Assembly: GCF_001458115.1 (NCBI RefSeq)
Contig: NZ_CZRP01000009.1
Coordinates: forward strand, 62,001 to 126,000
DNA length: 64,000 bases
Source: Gracilibacillus massiliensis
GTDB taxonomy: Bacteria; Bacillota; Bacilli; Bacillales; Amphibacillaceae
Direction of reading: 5' to 3'
Shown here: positions 7,636-15,450 of the stretch, piece after piece
How positions within the stretch are numbered: the first letter of the stretch is position 1
Layout of the letters: each line of letters begins with the position of its first letter
Translations under genes and position numbers: made by a program
The notes under the pieces: model-generated
Databases searched by the model: none
What the model was told of the DNA's origin: nothing
The model's input: only the letters and a program-made list of their open reading frames with translations

Positions 7636-8823
7636 ATGAAGGCAAAAAGATTTACTTCCTCATTTTTTATAGTAGGAATCATCATTTTAGCATTTAACTT
7701 AAGACCAGCTATTACCTCGGTAGGGCCAATTATCGGTACTATCCGAGAAGATTTAGCGATTAGTAATGGAAGCGCAGGTTTATTAACAAGTTTACCATTA
7801 ATTGCATTTGCCGTTATGTCTCCGATTGCTCCAAGAATAGCGAATAAAACGAGTAATGAGAAAGCATTACTTTATGGACTATTCACATTGCTAATCGGCA
7901 TTTTGGTTCGTTCTAGCTCTCTAATCATCCTATTATTTATCGGAACAATTTTGATTGGAGTAGGTATTGCTATTATTAATGTACTATTACCAAGTTTAAT
8001 TAAAAACAACTTCCCAACCAAAATAGGATTAATGACTGGAGTCTACACTACTTCAATGTCTGTTTTTGCTGCGGTAGCATCAGGATTGAGTGTTCCATTA
8101 ACAAGTGGTTTAGGTATAGGGTGGAAATGGTCATTAGCTAGCTGGAGCTTATTAGCGATTATCGGGATTATTATCTGGCTCATTTCTATGAATAAAGGTT
8201 CTAAAGATGAATATGATGAATTATATGAACCTAGTACGATAAAACTTTTAAGGTCTTCTGTCGCATGGCAAGTTACGATTTTCATGGGGCTACAATCTTT
8301 TTTATTTTATGTGACCATTTCTTGGTTAGCAGAGATTCTGATTTCAAATGGTTTTTCAGCTTCTAATGCTGGATGGTATGTGGCGTATATGCAATTTATT
8401 AGCTTACCTGCTACATTTTTCACACCCGTTATAGCTAGCAAACTTTCTAATCAGCAGCCTGTCGTTTTAACTTTTGGTTTATCTGGCTTTATCGGTTATA
8501 GTATTTTATATTTCGAACCAGGTGTAGCAGGCACAACTCTCTCAATTACACTTATCGGCATTATGCTAGGTGCTAGTATCAGTTTAGCTTTGGCTTTACT
8601 CGGATTGCGGACTGCTAACGCTCGCCAGGCAGCAGAGTTATCTGGAATGGCTCAATCTTTTGGCTACCTGTTAGCATCTATCGGGCCTATTTTAATAGGA
8701 TTAACCTTTGACATTTCAAATAACTGGAACAGCTCAATTTTAACTATACTACTTATCACAATTGTCATGACATTATTTGGATTAGGAGCCAGTAGAGATC
8801 GGTTCGTTTTACCAACAGCCTAG
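7636..8823 (+). CDS. MFS transporter, CynX/NimT (YycB-like) family
   Basis: A 395-residue inner-membrane permease with about 12 hydrophobic segments. The N-terminal AFNLRPAITSVGPI motif is characteristic of the CynX/NimT branch of the major facilitator superfamily (cyanate or nitroimidazole transport relatives, Bacillus YycB). The start ATG follows AAAAAAGGTG. It stands alone on the + strand, divergent from the signal peptidase gene. The substrate is not predictable; cyanate use is not supported because no cyanase is nearby. Confidence 0.85.
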   Translation: MKAKRFTSSFFIVGIIILAFNLRPAITSVGPIIGTIREDLAISNGSAGLLTSLPLIAFAVMSPIAPRIANKTSNEKALLYGLFTLLIGILVRSSSLIILLFIGTILIGVGIAIINVLLPSLIKNNFPTKIGLMTGVYTTSMSVFAAVASGLSVPLTSGLGIGWKWSLASWSLLAIIGIIIWLISMNKGSKDEYDELYEPSTIKLLRSSVAWQVTIFMGLQSFLFYVTISWLAEILISNGFSASNAGWYVAYMQFISLPATFFTPVIASKLSNQQPVVLTFGLSGFIGYSILYFEPGVAGTTLSITLIGIMLGASISLALALLGLRTANARQAAELSGMAQSFGYLLASIGPILIGLTFDISNNWNSSILTILLITIVMTLFGLGASRDRFVLPTA

Positions 8824-8896
8824 ACAGAAAACTTTATCGATATGAGAAATAGGTGTAAACTATAATGGTAAAGCACGATGAAGAAGGGATCTAATC

Positions 8897-9208
8897 ATGA
8901 GAAAACGAATTATTTTATGTTTATTGATTATCGTCTCTCCACTATTCATTCTCCCGCAGCAGGGAAGCCAGTACCATCACAACACTTTTGATATTGAAAG
9001 CACTCAGTCTATATATAATAATCACGATCCAGAAATTCATGATTTATTTACGGATGGATTCATTACTGTTGCAAGTCAACATTTAATTATTTTAAACGGA
9101 TTAGTACTGGTATCTACCGTACAATTAATAAGAATTATTTGGCTATTTTTACATCCTGTTTTTTATCAATCGAATTATCTGATCACTCGCTCCTTTTATT
9201 GTCATTGA
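8897..9208 (+). CDS. Small membrane protein, unknown function
   Basis: A 103-residue protein with a hydrophobic N-terminal segment (about residues 4-20, possibly a signal anchor), a polar His/Asp-rich middle (residues 24-55) and a second hydrophobic stretch (about residues 62-90). GAAGAAGG lies upstream of the ATG. A 38-residue membrane peptide gene starts 26 bp downstream, so they may form a unit that ends at the hairpin at 9356-9395. I do not recognise a family. Confidence 0.55.
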   Translation: MRKRIILCLLIIVSPLFILPQQGSQYHHNTFDIESTQSIYNNHDPEIHDLFTDGFITVASQHLIILNGLVLVSTVQLIRIIWLFLHPVFYQSNYLITRSFYCH

Positions 9209-9234
9209 AAACAATATAAGGGAGGGAACATGTT

Positions 9235-9351
9235 ATGTGGTTTCGATTTTTTATGATCGGATTATTCTCATTTGCCGCATTGAGTGTATGGCTTTATCAA
9301 GGGATAGAAGTATTCCATGCAGTAACGGATTACTTTAAACATAAATCTTAA
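9235..9351 (+). CDS. 38-residue membrane peptide
   Basis: Begins MWFRFFMIGLFSFAALSVWL and ends in a polar DYFKHKS tail, so it is a single membrane-spanning peptide. It is preceded by a strong AAGGGAGGGAA ribosome binding site with good spacing to ATG 9235; a second ATG at 9230 opens only an eight-codon frame. The stop is followed directly by a bidirectional terminator. The function is unknown. The good ribosome binding site and the terminator make it likely to be translated. Confidence 0.6.
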   Translation: MWFRFFMIGLFSFAALSVWLYQGIEVFHAVTDYFKHKS

Positions 9352-9355
9352 TAGA

Positions 9356-9395
9356 AAAAAAGCACGGCATCAATTAAAGATGCCGTGCTTTTTCT
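9356..9395. terminator. Bidirectional terminator
   Basis: AGCACGGCATC and GATGCCGTGCT form an 11-bp stem with A-runs before and T-runs after. It serves the small membrane protein genes on + and the ohr gene on minus. Confidence 0.85.
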
Positions 9396-9399
9396 ATTA

Positions 9400-9828
9400 T
9401 TATACAGCTTTTGTGTTTAATTCCACGTCAATATTTCCTCGTGTAGCTTTGGAATACGGACAGAAATCGTGTGCTTGTTTCGCTAGTTCTTCTGCTTCCT
9501 CTTGTGATACACCTTTGATTTCTACGTTCAATACGACACCAATCTTAAATCCGCCATCACTTTCATCTTTTATCAAACTAACCTCTGCTGTGATAGAAGA
9601 ATCAATATCTTTCTTTTGTTTAGATGCCATTAAGTTTAAAGCACCATCATAGCAAGCAGAGTATCCTGCTGCAAATAATTGTTCTGGATTAGAGCCCGTT
9701 CCATCACCATCACCAGCCGGGTTTACTAAATTCAAATCAATTAACCCGTCATCCGATTTAACATGACCGTCACGGCCACCTTGCGCAGTTGCTTTTGATG
9801 TAAATAATTTGTTACTCACTCTATCCAC
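9400..9828 (-). CDS. ohr: Organic hydroperoxide resistance protein
   Basis: OsmC/Ohr-family thiol peroxidase of 142 residues that reduces organic hydroperoxides in the cytoplasm. Both reactive cysteines are present: AGYSACYDGAL (Cys59) and HDFCPYSKA (Cys123). NPEQLFA precedes the first, as in OhrA/OhrB. The length is typical. No OhrR regulator is adjacent. The promoter region contains an imperfect inverted repeat, TATAGTAATT with ACTATA near 9862-9890, which does not match the usual OhrR box well. The gene shares a terminator with the small membrane genes. Confidence 0.92.
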   Translation of the reverse strand: MDRVSNKLFTSKATAQGGRDGHVKSDDGLIDLNLVNPAGDGDGTGSNPEQLFAAGYSACYDGALNLMASKQKKDIDSSITAEVSLIKDESDGGFKIGVVLNVEIKGVSQEEAEELAKQAHDFCPYSKATRGNIDVELNTKAV

Positions 9829-9916
9829 TCCTTTTATAAAATTAGAACATATTGAAAGGTTCTATAGTAATTATTCTACTAATACTATACCTTTTCCTTC
9901 AAATATTAAACATTTC

Positions 9917-10684
9917 TTAAGAATAGAACGAATGAGAGTGAACGGAATTTGTGCTGTGAAGTATTCGTTCCGCATTTTCAATTCTAGCTTGTGTCGGTGG
10001 CTCGACATCTTTTAATGGGTAATCTAACCCTAAAGTTTCCCATTTATATATGCCTAACTTATGATATGGCAATACTTCAATTTTTTTCACATTTTTTAAT
10101 GTACTAATGAAATCTGCTAATCCTTTTAATGCATCATCTTCGTCACTTACCCCCGGTACTAATACATGTCTAATCCAGACCGGAACATTTTTTTCATCTA
10201 AATACTTGGCAAATTTTAAAATATGTTGATTAGACATACCAGTTAATGCTTGATGTTTCACGATATCAATATGTTTTAGATCTAATAAGACAAGGTCTGT
10301 CACTTCCATTAATTTGTCTACTTTCCTAAGAAAATGAGGCGAAGTCGAAAAACAACCACCACAACTATCGATTGTTGTATGAATATCCAATTTTTTTAAC
10401 TCTTTGAATAAGGTTGTAATAAAATCCACTTGTAATAAAGGCTCTCCACCACTAACGGTCACACCTCCACCTGATGCTTGAAAGAAAGGTAAGTATGACT
10501 GGATATCTGCAATTAATTCTTCCACAGTGGTCGTTTTTCCGTCCCCTCTACTCCAAGTATCTGGATTGTGGCAATATTGGCATCGTAATAAACAACCTTG
10601 CATAAAAATAACATATCTTAATCCCGGACCATCGACAGTACCACATGTTTCCACAGAATGAATTCGACCAATCATCATACTCAC
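9917..10684 (-). CDS. pflA: Pyruvate formate-lyase activating enzyme
   Basis: Radical SAM enzyme of 255 residues that installs the glycyl radical on PflB under anaerobic conditions. The 4Fe-4S cluster motif is CLLRCQYC (Cys31, Cys35, Cys38). GGGVTVSGGEPLLQ, the SAM-binding GGE motif, follows near residue 78. It lies 16 bp downstream of pflB in the same operon. The exact start among GTG 10684 and the ATGs two or three codons in is ambiguous, because AGAGG spacing allows any of them. No extra ferredoxin domain is present, which separates it from glycerol dehydratase activases. Confidence 0.94.
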   Translation of the reverse strand: MSMMIGRIHSVETCGTVDGPGLRYVIFMQGCLLRCQYCHNPDTWSRGDGKTTTVEELIADIQSYLPFFQASGGGVTVSGGEPLLQVDFITTLFKELKKLDIHTTIDSCGGCFSTSPHFLRKVDKLMEVTDLVLLDLKHIDIVKHQALTGMSNQHILKFAKYLDEKNVPVWIRHVLVPGVSDEDDALKGLADFISTLKNVKKIEVLPYHKLGIYKWETLGLDYPLKDVEPPTQARIENAERILHSTNSVHSHSFYS

Positions 10685-10700
10685 CTCTTCTTTTTAGATT

Positions 10701-12965
10701 TTACATACTTTCATGGAAAGTACGGTTAATCACATCTATTTGTTGTTCACGAGTCAATTTATTAAAGTTCACAGCATAACCAGAAACACGGATCGTTAAC
10801 TGTGGATATTTTTCCGGGTGATCCATAGCATCCATTAGCGTTTCTCTTTCAAACACATTAACATTTAAATGATGCCCTTTCTTGATAGCATATCCATCTA
10901 ACATTCCTGCTAAATTACTTCTTCTTGTTTCTTCTTCTTTTCCTAGTGCTTTCGGTACGATCGAAAAAGTGTTAGAAATACCATCTAGTGCATATTCATA
11001 CGGTAATTTTGCTACTGAACTCAAGGATGCAAGAGATCCTTTAGTATCCCTTCCATGTAGCGGATTTGCCCCAGGTGCAAAAGGTTCACCAGCTTTACGA
11101 CCATCTGGTGTATTTCCAGTTTTCTTCCCATAGACGACATTCGATGTAATCGTTAAGATCGATTGTGTAGGAACCGAATTACGATATGTTTTATGCTGTG
11201 CGATCTTTTTCATGAATTTTTTGACAAGATCTTTGGCAATTTGATCTACACGATCGTCATTATTACCGTACTTTGGAAAATCACCTTCAATTTTATAGTC
11301 AATAACAAGTCCGCTCTCATCACGAATTGTTTTTACCTTCGCATATCTAATCGCACTTAAAGAGTCGGCTACTACTGATAGACCAGCAATCCCACATGCC
11401 ATTGTTCTTAACACTTCACGATCATGAAGCGCCATTTCTAAACGTTCATAGCTATATTTATCGTGCATGTAATGGATAATGTTTAATGCATTAACATACA
11501 GACCTGACAACCAATCCAACATTTTATCGTATTTTTCAACTACTTCATCAAAATCTAAATACTCCGATGTAATCGGGGCATAAGCTGGCCCAACCGGAAT
11601 TTTAAGTTTCTCATCTACTCCACCATTAATCGCATACAACAAAGCTTTTGCAAGGTTCGCTCTTGCACCAAAAAATTGCATTTGTTTACCTATCTTCATC
11701 GCAGATACACAACAAGCAATACCATAATCATCTCCGTATGTTTCACGCATTAAGTCATCATTTTCATATTGTATTGAGCTTGTTGTAATCGACATCTTTG
11801 CACAAAAATTTTTGAATTTCTGTGGTAGTTGGGTCGACCATAGTACGGTTAGATTGGGTTCAGGTGCTGCCCCTAAGTTTTCTAATGTATGCAAGAATCG
11901 GAAGGAGTTCTTTGTTACTAATGGGCGTCCGTCTACTCCAATTCCCCCTATCGATTCGGTAACCCAAGTTGGATCTCCGCTAAATAACTCATTATAATCA
12001 GGAGTTCTTGCAAATTTCACAAGACGAAGCTTCATCACAAAATGATCAATTAATTCTTGCGCTTCTATTTCTGTTAATAGTCCTTCCGCTATATCTCTTT
12101 CGATGTAAATGTCTAAGAAAGTGGAGACTCTACCTAAACTCATTGCCGCACCGTTCTGTTCTTTAATAGCTGCTAAATATGCTAAATATAACCATTGAAT
12201 CGCTTCTTGTGCATCATTTGCTGGTCTCGATAAATCAAATCCATATATGCCACCTAATTGTTTTAATTCCTGTAATGCTCTAATTTGCTCGGTAATTTCT
12301 TCCCTTTGTCGGATAACTTCTTCATTCATTAGGCCATTACCGCCCACTACCTCCAAATCTTCGCGTTTGTCCTCTATTAGGCGATCGACACCATATAATG
12401 CTACACGTCGATAATCACCAATAATTCTTCCTCTGCCATATGCATCAGGCAATCCGGTTACAATCCCCGCTTTCCTGGCTAACAACATTTCTTTTGTATA
12501 AGCATCAAACACGCCTTGATTATGTGTTTTACGATATTCTGTGAATGTTTTCACAATATTTTCGTCAATTTCGTAACCATAAGATTGAGCGGCAGCCACC
12601 GCCATTCGAATGCCTCCAAATGGTTGTAACGATCGCTTAAATGGCTGGTCGGTCTGTACTCCTACAATTTTTTCTTTCCTTTCATCTAAATAACCAGGCC
12701 CATGCGAAGTAATGGTGGATACAATATCGGTGTCTAAATCAAAAACTCCACCATTTTCCTGTTCAATTTTGGTAAGCTCCATAACATGTTTCCACAAATC
12801 TAACGTATTAGCCGTTGGTTCTGCTAAAAATGATTCATCTCCTTCATATAACGTATAATTTTTCATAATAAAATCCCGTACATTAATCTCATCCTGCCAT
12901 TTTCCAACATTAAACCATTCCCAAGCATGTGCTCGTTGATCCATTCTTTCAATACTTTTCATCAT
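10701..12965 (-). CDS. pflB: Formate C-acetyltransferase (pyruvate formate-lyase)
   Basis: Glycyl radical enzyme of about 754 residues converting pyruvate and CoA to formate and acetyl-CoA. The adjacent active-site cysteines are in GIACCVSAM (near residues 417-418), and the radical glycine is in RVSGYAVNF near residue 728. GAGGAGGT precedes ATG 12965 and ATG 12962; the reading frame stays open 32 codons further up, but that stretch has no ribosome binding site. It heads the pflB-pflA operon, divergent from an iron alcohol dehydrogenase gene. A half Rex site, TTCACAA, lies at 13094-13100 in the shared upstream region. Confidence 0.96.
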   Translation of the reverse strand: MMKSIERMDQRAHAWEWFNVGKWQDEINVRDFIMKNYTLYEGDESFLAEPTANTLDLWKHVMELTKIEQENGGVFDLDTDIVSTITSHGPGYLDERKEKIVGVQTDQPFKRSLQPFGGIRMAVAAAQSYGYEIDENIVKTFTEYRKTHNQGVFDAYTKEMLLARKAGIVTGLPDAYGRGRIIGDYRRVALYGVDRLIEDKREDLEVVGGNGLMNEEVIRQREEITEQIRALQELKQLGGIYGFDLSRPANDAQEAIQWLYLAYLAAIKEQNGAAMSLGRVSTFLDIYIERDIAEGLLTEIEAQELIDHFVMKLRLVKFARTPDYNELFSGDPTWVTESIGGIGVDGRPLVTKNSFRFLHTLENLGAAPEPNLTVLWSTQLPQKFKNFCAKMSITTSSIQYENDDLMRETYGDDYGIACCVSAMKIGKQMQFFGARANLAKALLYAINGGVDEKLKIPVGPAYAPITSEYLDFDEVVEKYDKMLDWLSGLYVNALNIIHYMHDKYSYERLEMALHDREVLRTMACGIAGLSVVADSLSAIRYAKVKTIRDESGLVIDYKIEGDFPKYGNNDDRVDQIAKDLVKKFMKKIAQHKTYRNSVPTQSILTITSNVVYGKKTGNTPDGRKAGEPFAPGANPLHGRDTKGSLASLSSVAKLPYEYALDGISNTFSIVPKALGKEEETRRSNLAGMLDGYAIKKGHHLNVNVFERETLMDAMDHPEKYPQLTIRVSGYAVNFNKLTREQQIDVINRTFHESM

Positions 12966-13191
12966 TATTACCTCCTCAGGTTTCAAATGTTCAATATTGA
13001 GCATGTTTATATTACCATTATATGATATCTTATTCGTGTTGTCATGTGAATAATTGAACATAATAACTCTTTTTAGTTAAGAGTCAAATTTCGTTCACAA
13101 TTACTTCCTTTTACATGAAAGCAAATTACTTTACACATACTGATAATATTGCGATATTTAATAGAAGAAAGAATCTTGAGGAGGCTACACA

Positions 13192-14358
13192 TTGCAAAAT
13201 TTTATCTTCCAAAACCCAACCAGATTATACTTTGGAAAAGGGCAACTGGAACATTTACAGAATGAACTTACTAACTATGGAAAAAATATTTTACTCGTAT
13301 ATGGCGGTGGCAGTATTAAAAGAAACGGCCTATATGACCAAGTCATTGACCTATTGAAAAAAGAAAATAAAACGATATTTGAATTAAGTGGTGTTGAACC
13401 AAATCCAAGAGTGACGACAGCACGAAAAGGTATTGAAATATGTAAAAATGAAAATATTGATTTCATTCTTGCAGTTGGCGGAGGTAGTACGATTGACTGT
13501 ACCAAAGCAATTGCAGTGGGTGCAAACTCTGATGAGGATATTTGGGATATTGTAACCAAAAAGGCTAACGCTTCGAGTGCCCTGCCATTTGGAACAGTAT
13601 TAACTTTAGCAGCAACAGGGTCTGAAATGAACCCAGGATCTGTTATTACCAATTGGGAAACCAAAGAAAAGCATGGCTGGGGAACTCCTTTCACATTTCC
13701 AGTCTTTTCAATACTAGACCCGGTCTTCACAAAAACGGTTCCAAGAGACCAAACGATTTATGGGATGGTAGATATTATGTCCCATGCATTAGAGCACTAT
13801 TTCCATCATGAGGAAAATACATTGCTCCAAGATCGAATGGTCGAGGGGATTTTGCAAACAATGGTGGAGACAGCCCCTAAATTGTTAGAGGACCTTGAAA
13901 ATGAAGAGCATCGCGCAACCGTTTTATACAATGGTACAATGGCATTAAACGGTATGGTAAGCATGGGCTATCATGGTGACTGGGCAACACATAATTTAGA
14001 ACATGCCATATCCGCTGTGCACGACATTCCGCATGGTGGCGGCTTAGCGATTTTATTCCCTAACTGGATGTATCATGCAATAGATGAAAATGTGGCACGT
14101 TTTAAACAATTAGCGATTCGCGTCTTTAACGTAGATCCTAACGGTAAATCAGACAAAGAAATAGGTCTGGAAGGGATCGATCAACTGCGTGCTTTTTGGA
14201 ACTCAATCGATGCACCTGCTCGTTTAAGCGATTATGACATTGGAGAAGACAGCATCGAAGAAATGGCAGATAAAACGGTGATTGCGAACGCTGAGTTCGG
14301 TAACTTTAAAAAATTGAATCGTGAGGATGCTATAAAGATTTATAAAGCTTCTCTATAA
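13192..14358 (+). CDS. yugJ: Iron-containing (NADH-dependent butanol-type) alcohol dehydrogenase
   Basis: Group III metal-dependent alcohol dehydrogenase of 388 residues, closely resembling Bacillus YugJ/YugK. It has [14 protein letters not shown] and [14 protein letters not shown] for NAD binding, [15 protein letters not shown], and metal ligands in [25 protein letters not shown] and DIPHGGG. The start is TTG 13192 with GAGGAGG eight bases upstream. It probably reduces aldehydes during fermentation to recycle NADH. Its position opposite pflB and near adhE supports that. A terminator follows at 14371-14438. Confidence 0.92.
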   Translation: MQNFIFQNPTRLYFGKGQLEHLQNELTNYGKNILLVYGGGSIKRNGLYDQVIDLLKKENKTIFELSGVEPNPRVTTARKGIEICKNENIDFILAVGGGSTIDCTKAIAVGANSDEDIWDIVTKKANASSALPFGTVLTLAATGSEMNPGSVITNWETKEKHGWGTPFTFPVFSILDPVFTKTVPRDQTIYGMVDIMSHALEHYFHHEENTLLQDRMVEGILQTMVETAPKLLEDLENEEHRATVLYNGTMALNGMVSMGYHGDWATHNLEHAISAVHDIPHGGGLAILFPNWMYHAIDENVARFKQLAIRVFNVDPNGKSDKEIGLEGIDQLRAFWNSIDAPARLSDYDIGEDSIEEMADKTVIANAEFGNFKKLNREDAIKIYKASL

Positions 14359-14370
14359 AATTAATTTTAA

Positions 14371-14438
14371 AAAACAGTAGTTCAATTCAGAAGGGGCGAC
14401 ATTCAATTCATCCCTTGAAGTGAGCTACTGTTTTTTTT
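14371..14438 (+). terminator. Terminator after the iron alcohol dehydrogenase gene
   Basis: AAACAGTAG pairs with CTACTGTTT, with an inner TTCAA/TTGAA pairing in the long loop, and is followed by a run of eight T. Confidence 0.75.
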
Positions 14439-14482
14439 ACATATCGAATAAAATTAATCATGTTTCCATGTGTTTACTACTA

Positions 14483-14794
14483 TTACATTGCCCTCATAAC
14501 TTTCACCTTGTTATTACATCGTCCACACTTATAGATTGCCAAAGAGTTATACTCTTCATCCCATCCTATATGGCTATAACGATGAAATCCCAATCTGCAA
14601 AGTAAGTGCCTGTTATTGTTCCTAGACAAATGCCCAAACACTACCATCACTACGCCAAGCATATTACATATATAATGAAAATAAAACTCTTTTAGTTCCT
14701 CTATATTAACCAGCATTATAAATATCCCAATTCCAAGTAAACAGTATCCAATAGAAGTTATTTTCTCTCTGATAATACTACCCTCCTTAAACAA
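14483..14794 (-). CDS. Small membrane protein with Cys/His metal-site motif
   Basis: About 100 residues: two hydrophobic segments (about residues 14-32 and 41-56), then a basic stretch and a C-terminal zinc-knuckle-like region, CRLGFHRYSH followed by YKCGRCNNK. The start is puzzling. A near-perfect AAGGAGGG lies inside the frame at codons 3-5 counted from TTG 14794. A ribosome using it would begin at ATT or ATC around codon 7-8, with no ATG/GTG/TTG in frame. Either the upstream TTG is used or the start is a rare ATT. No family was recognised with confidence. Confidence 0.5.
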   Translation of the reverse strand: MFKEGSIIREKITSIGYCLLGIGIFIMLVNIEELKEFYFHYICNMLGVVMVVFGHLSRNNNRHLLCRLGFHRYSHIGWDEEYNSLAIYKCGRCNNKVKVMRAM

Positions 14795-14826
14795 ATTATG
14801 TATCTTAAGCCGATCTTATATATAAG

Positions 14827-14859
14827 AAAAAGGATACTCAACATTAAGTATCCTTTTTC
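14827..14859. terminator. Bidirectional terminator overlapping the ytzI stop
   Basis: AAAAAGGATACT pairs with AGTATCCTTTTT across an eight-base loop. On the minus strand it gives a T-rich tail directly after the small YtzI-like gene. Confidence 0.75.
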
Positions 14860-15002
14860 TGCTCTTCATTCTCATCGTCTTCTTTTTCCTCTGGCAATGG
14901 ATCAATTGTATGTTTGTAGCCATAGCCTTTATTTAAAGTCATAATAGACAATGCCAGAACCGCTATTACGATCACGATACAAACAATAATAACTACCCAC
15001 AT
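14844..15002 (-). CDS. ytzI: YtzI-like small membrane protein
   Basis: A 52-residue protein: an N-terminal membrane segment (about residues 2-21), then GYGYKHTIDPLPEE and an acidic/lysine-rich tail. The aromatic-rich YKHTxDP motif after a single membrane helix is, as I recall it, typical of the YtzI family of Bacillaceae; its function is unknown. AAGGAAGTG lies upstream of the ATG, and the terminator at 14827-14859 overlaps the stop codon. Its 5' end faces the Rex operator at 15054-15071, so it could be divergently controlled together with the adhE unit. Confidence 0.65.
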   Translation of the reverse strand: MWVVIIVCIVIVIAVLALSIMTLNKGYGYKHTIDPLPEEKEDDENEEQKKDT

Positions 15003-15053
15003 CTTGAACACTTCCTTTTTTAAACGTATTCATTATTATAACATAATCATTAT

Positions 15054-15071
15054 TTGTGAAATATTTCACAA
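15054..15071. promoter_or_regulatory. Rex operator (perfect palindrome)
   Basis: TTGTGAAATATTTCACAA is an exact match to the Gram-positive Rex consensus TTGTGAA-N4-TTCACAA. Rex senses NADH/NAD and represses fermentation genes when NADH is low. It lies 90 bp upstream of an 83-codon gene and 380 bp upstream of adhE on +, and 52 bp upstream of ytzI on minus. Confidence 0.88.
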
Positions 15072-15160
15072 TATAGACAAAAAGTAGGCGGATTGGATGC
15101 GTTATCATCTGTTATGATCTAATTATAGAAAATATCAAAGACAAATAAGGAGGGAACATT

Positions 15161-15412
15161 ATGATTTATTATGAATGGATCGATTTTAAAACAGACACCA
15201 ATTACTATAGTCAGCAAACTTTCGAAGAAGATGTCGGTGATCAATTTGAAGCAGTTCTTTTTGAAAAAGAAAAAGTCCATCCTACTATAATATGGACAAA
15301 GCAATATGTCATCTTAGTAAAAACTACAACACGTATGTACCAAGACATCACATTTATAAAAATCGCCCGTCACCCTACCCAACAATTATCAGACATTCAT
15401 CACTTTGGTTAA
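15161..15412 (+). CDS. 83-residue protein between Rex operator and adhE, unknown function
   Basis: Soluble, mixed-charge protein with no membrane segment, rich in aromatic residues (YYEWIDFKTDTNYYSQQTF at the N-terminus). AAGGAGGGAA precedes ATG 15161 at ideal spacing, so it is likely translated. It ends 38 bp before the adhE ATG and lies downstream of the Rex site, so it should be part of the adhE transcript. I do not recognise a family. It may be a lineage-specific redox-regulated protein. Confidence 0.55.
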   Translation: MIYYEWIDFKTDTNYYSQQTFEEDVGDQFEAVLFEKEKVHPTIIWTKQYVILVKTTTRMYQDITFIKIARHPTQQLSDIHHFG

Positions 15413-15450
15413 TTATGCTCAATGTTTCACAAATAAAAGGAGGGAATAAA

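Noticed and set aside
9862-9890. OhrR operator upstream of ohr
   Set aside because: An inverted TATAGTA/ACTATA pair is present but does not fit the known OhrR box, and no ohrR gene is nearby.
13044-13100. Rex/Fnr site in the pflB-yugJ intergenic region
   Set aside because: ATGTGAA-taat-TGAACAT (13044-13061) and a lone TTCACAA (13094-13100) each match only one half of the Rex consensus well, so I do not annotate an operator there.
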